From the NCBI RefSeq assembly GCF_009711165.2, contig NZ_WMID02000009.1, forward strand, positions 62,001 to 126,000: a stretch of 64,000 nucleotides of DNA, written 5' to 3'. This DNA is from Flavobacterium sp. MC2016-06. GTDB lineage: Bacteria; Bacteroidota; Bacteroidia; Flavobacteriales; Flavobacteriaceae. The position numbers and the translations under genes are program-made. Below the pieces are notes generated by a model. It saw only the letters and a list, made by a program, of their open reading frames with translations, was not told the DNA's origin and did not search any database. This document shows, piece by piece, positions 63,687 to 64,000 of the stretch; positions within the stretch are counted from its first letter, which is position 1; every line of letters starts with the position of its first letter.

Positions 63687-64000
63687 TTACTGAATAGCAT
63701 TGATTGCTGCTACCAGTTGTGCTTCTGTACCGACTGTTGTTTCGGCAAGAGTGAAAGTGTAAACATCGCCCGCAGCTACTGTCACGCCTTTGATTGCGTA
63801 ACGCCATTGACCATTATCTTCGGTTGCAAAAATCACGTGACAAGCTAAACCAATCGGAATTTGTCCGTAGTGTTCGCTAAACAATCCTGCAGCAGTATAA
63901 GTGTCTAATTTTGCCAATGCATTTGTTCCTTCGCCATCGTAAGACAAATAAATTGCACTGTTCGTATTATCATAACCATCAGGAGCATCTGCCAGAATAG
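63687..64000 (-). CDS. Unrecognised protein, C-terminal part (runs off right edge)
   Basis: A frame of 104 codons is open from the right edge of the window to the stop at 63687-63689, so the start lies outside. The visible part is beta-rich and acidic (for example YDGEGTNALAKLDTYTAAG, GQWRYAIKGVTVAAGDVYTF) and ends EAQLVAAINAIQ. An internal TTG at 63945-63947 is open as a start but the frame runs through it with similar sequence, so the gene is taken as truncated by the window. I recognise no family; it looks like a small secreted or structural beta protein. A terminator follows. Confidence 0.6.
   Translation of the reverse strand, partial: ILADAPDGYDNTNSAIYLSYDGEGTNALAKLDTYTAAGLFSEHYGQIPIGLACHVIFATEDNGQWRYAIKGVTVAAGDVYTFTLAETTVGTEAQLVAAINAIQ

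Overview
The window is AT-rich chromosomal DNA from a member of the Bacteroidota, most likely Flavobacterium or a close relative. The evidence is a set of promoters with the Bacteroidota-type -7 element TAnnTTTG, A-rich leaders without Shine-Dalgarno sites, two large proteins ending in type IX secretion (T9SS) type A sorting domains, a 14-gene nuo operon encoding the short form of NuoG, and SprB-type repeats. No rRNA, tRNA, CRISPR array, transposase or prophage gene was recognised. The first and last genes run off the window edges.

Layout. 0-8.5 kb holds housekeeping and catabolic singletons: a partial flavobacterial protein, YraN, an S66 peptidase, a serine hydrolase, a secreted endonuclease/phosphatase, 3-hydroxyanthranilate dioxygenase, a convergent toxin-antitoxin pair, a class II cyclic-nucleotide phosphodiesterase and an ALDH7-type dehydrogenase. 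8.5-11.6 kb holds a secreted pectate lyase with an operator-like palindrome at its promoter. 12-26.5 kb is a Bax-inhibitor protein and the complete respiratory complex I operon nuoABCDEFGHIJKLMN, read right to left from a good promoter near 26.53 kb and ended by a terminator near 12.95 kb. 26.7-30.7 kb has a cold-shock protein, aspS, a TlpA-like thioredoxin and a MORN-repeat protein. 30.7-36.7 kb is a ferric-siderophore uptake locus: a TonB-dependent receptor, two small membrane proteins and two PepSY membrane proteins, with similar operator-like sites at both promoters. 36.9-41 kb encodes 2-oxoglutarate dehydrogenase E1 and E2. 41-44.6 kb has a beta-barrel protein, a prenyl synthase operon with two unknown partners, and a divergent YceI protein. 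44.6-52.2 kb is a TetR-TolC-adaptor-RND efflux operon followed by an MFS exporter.

52.3-63.5 kb is the most unusual part. Four genes lie on one strand: a PKD/beta-barrel envelope protein, a membrane-anchored TPR-CHAT protease with its catalytic domain predicted outside the cytoplasm, a small retropepsin-like aspartyl protease whose gene overlaps the CHAT gene, and a 1976-residue secreted protein with 22 SprB-like repeats. This looks like a surface adhesin with its own protease/envelope module, but a functional link is inference.

Two regulatory patterns stand out. Three copies of one 28-bp operator, GGAAACT-N14-AGTTYCC, lie upstream of yceI (two copies) and tetR (one copy), tying the prenyl/YceI locus to the efflux operon. 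Several kinds of interspersed inverted-repeat elements fill intergenic spacers, including three spacers inside the nuo operon.
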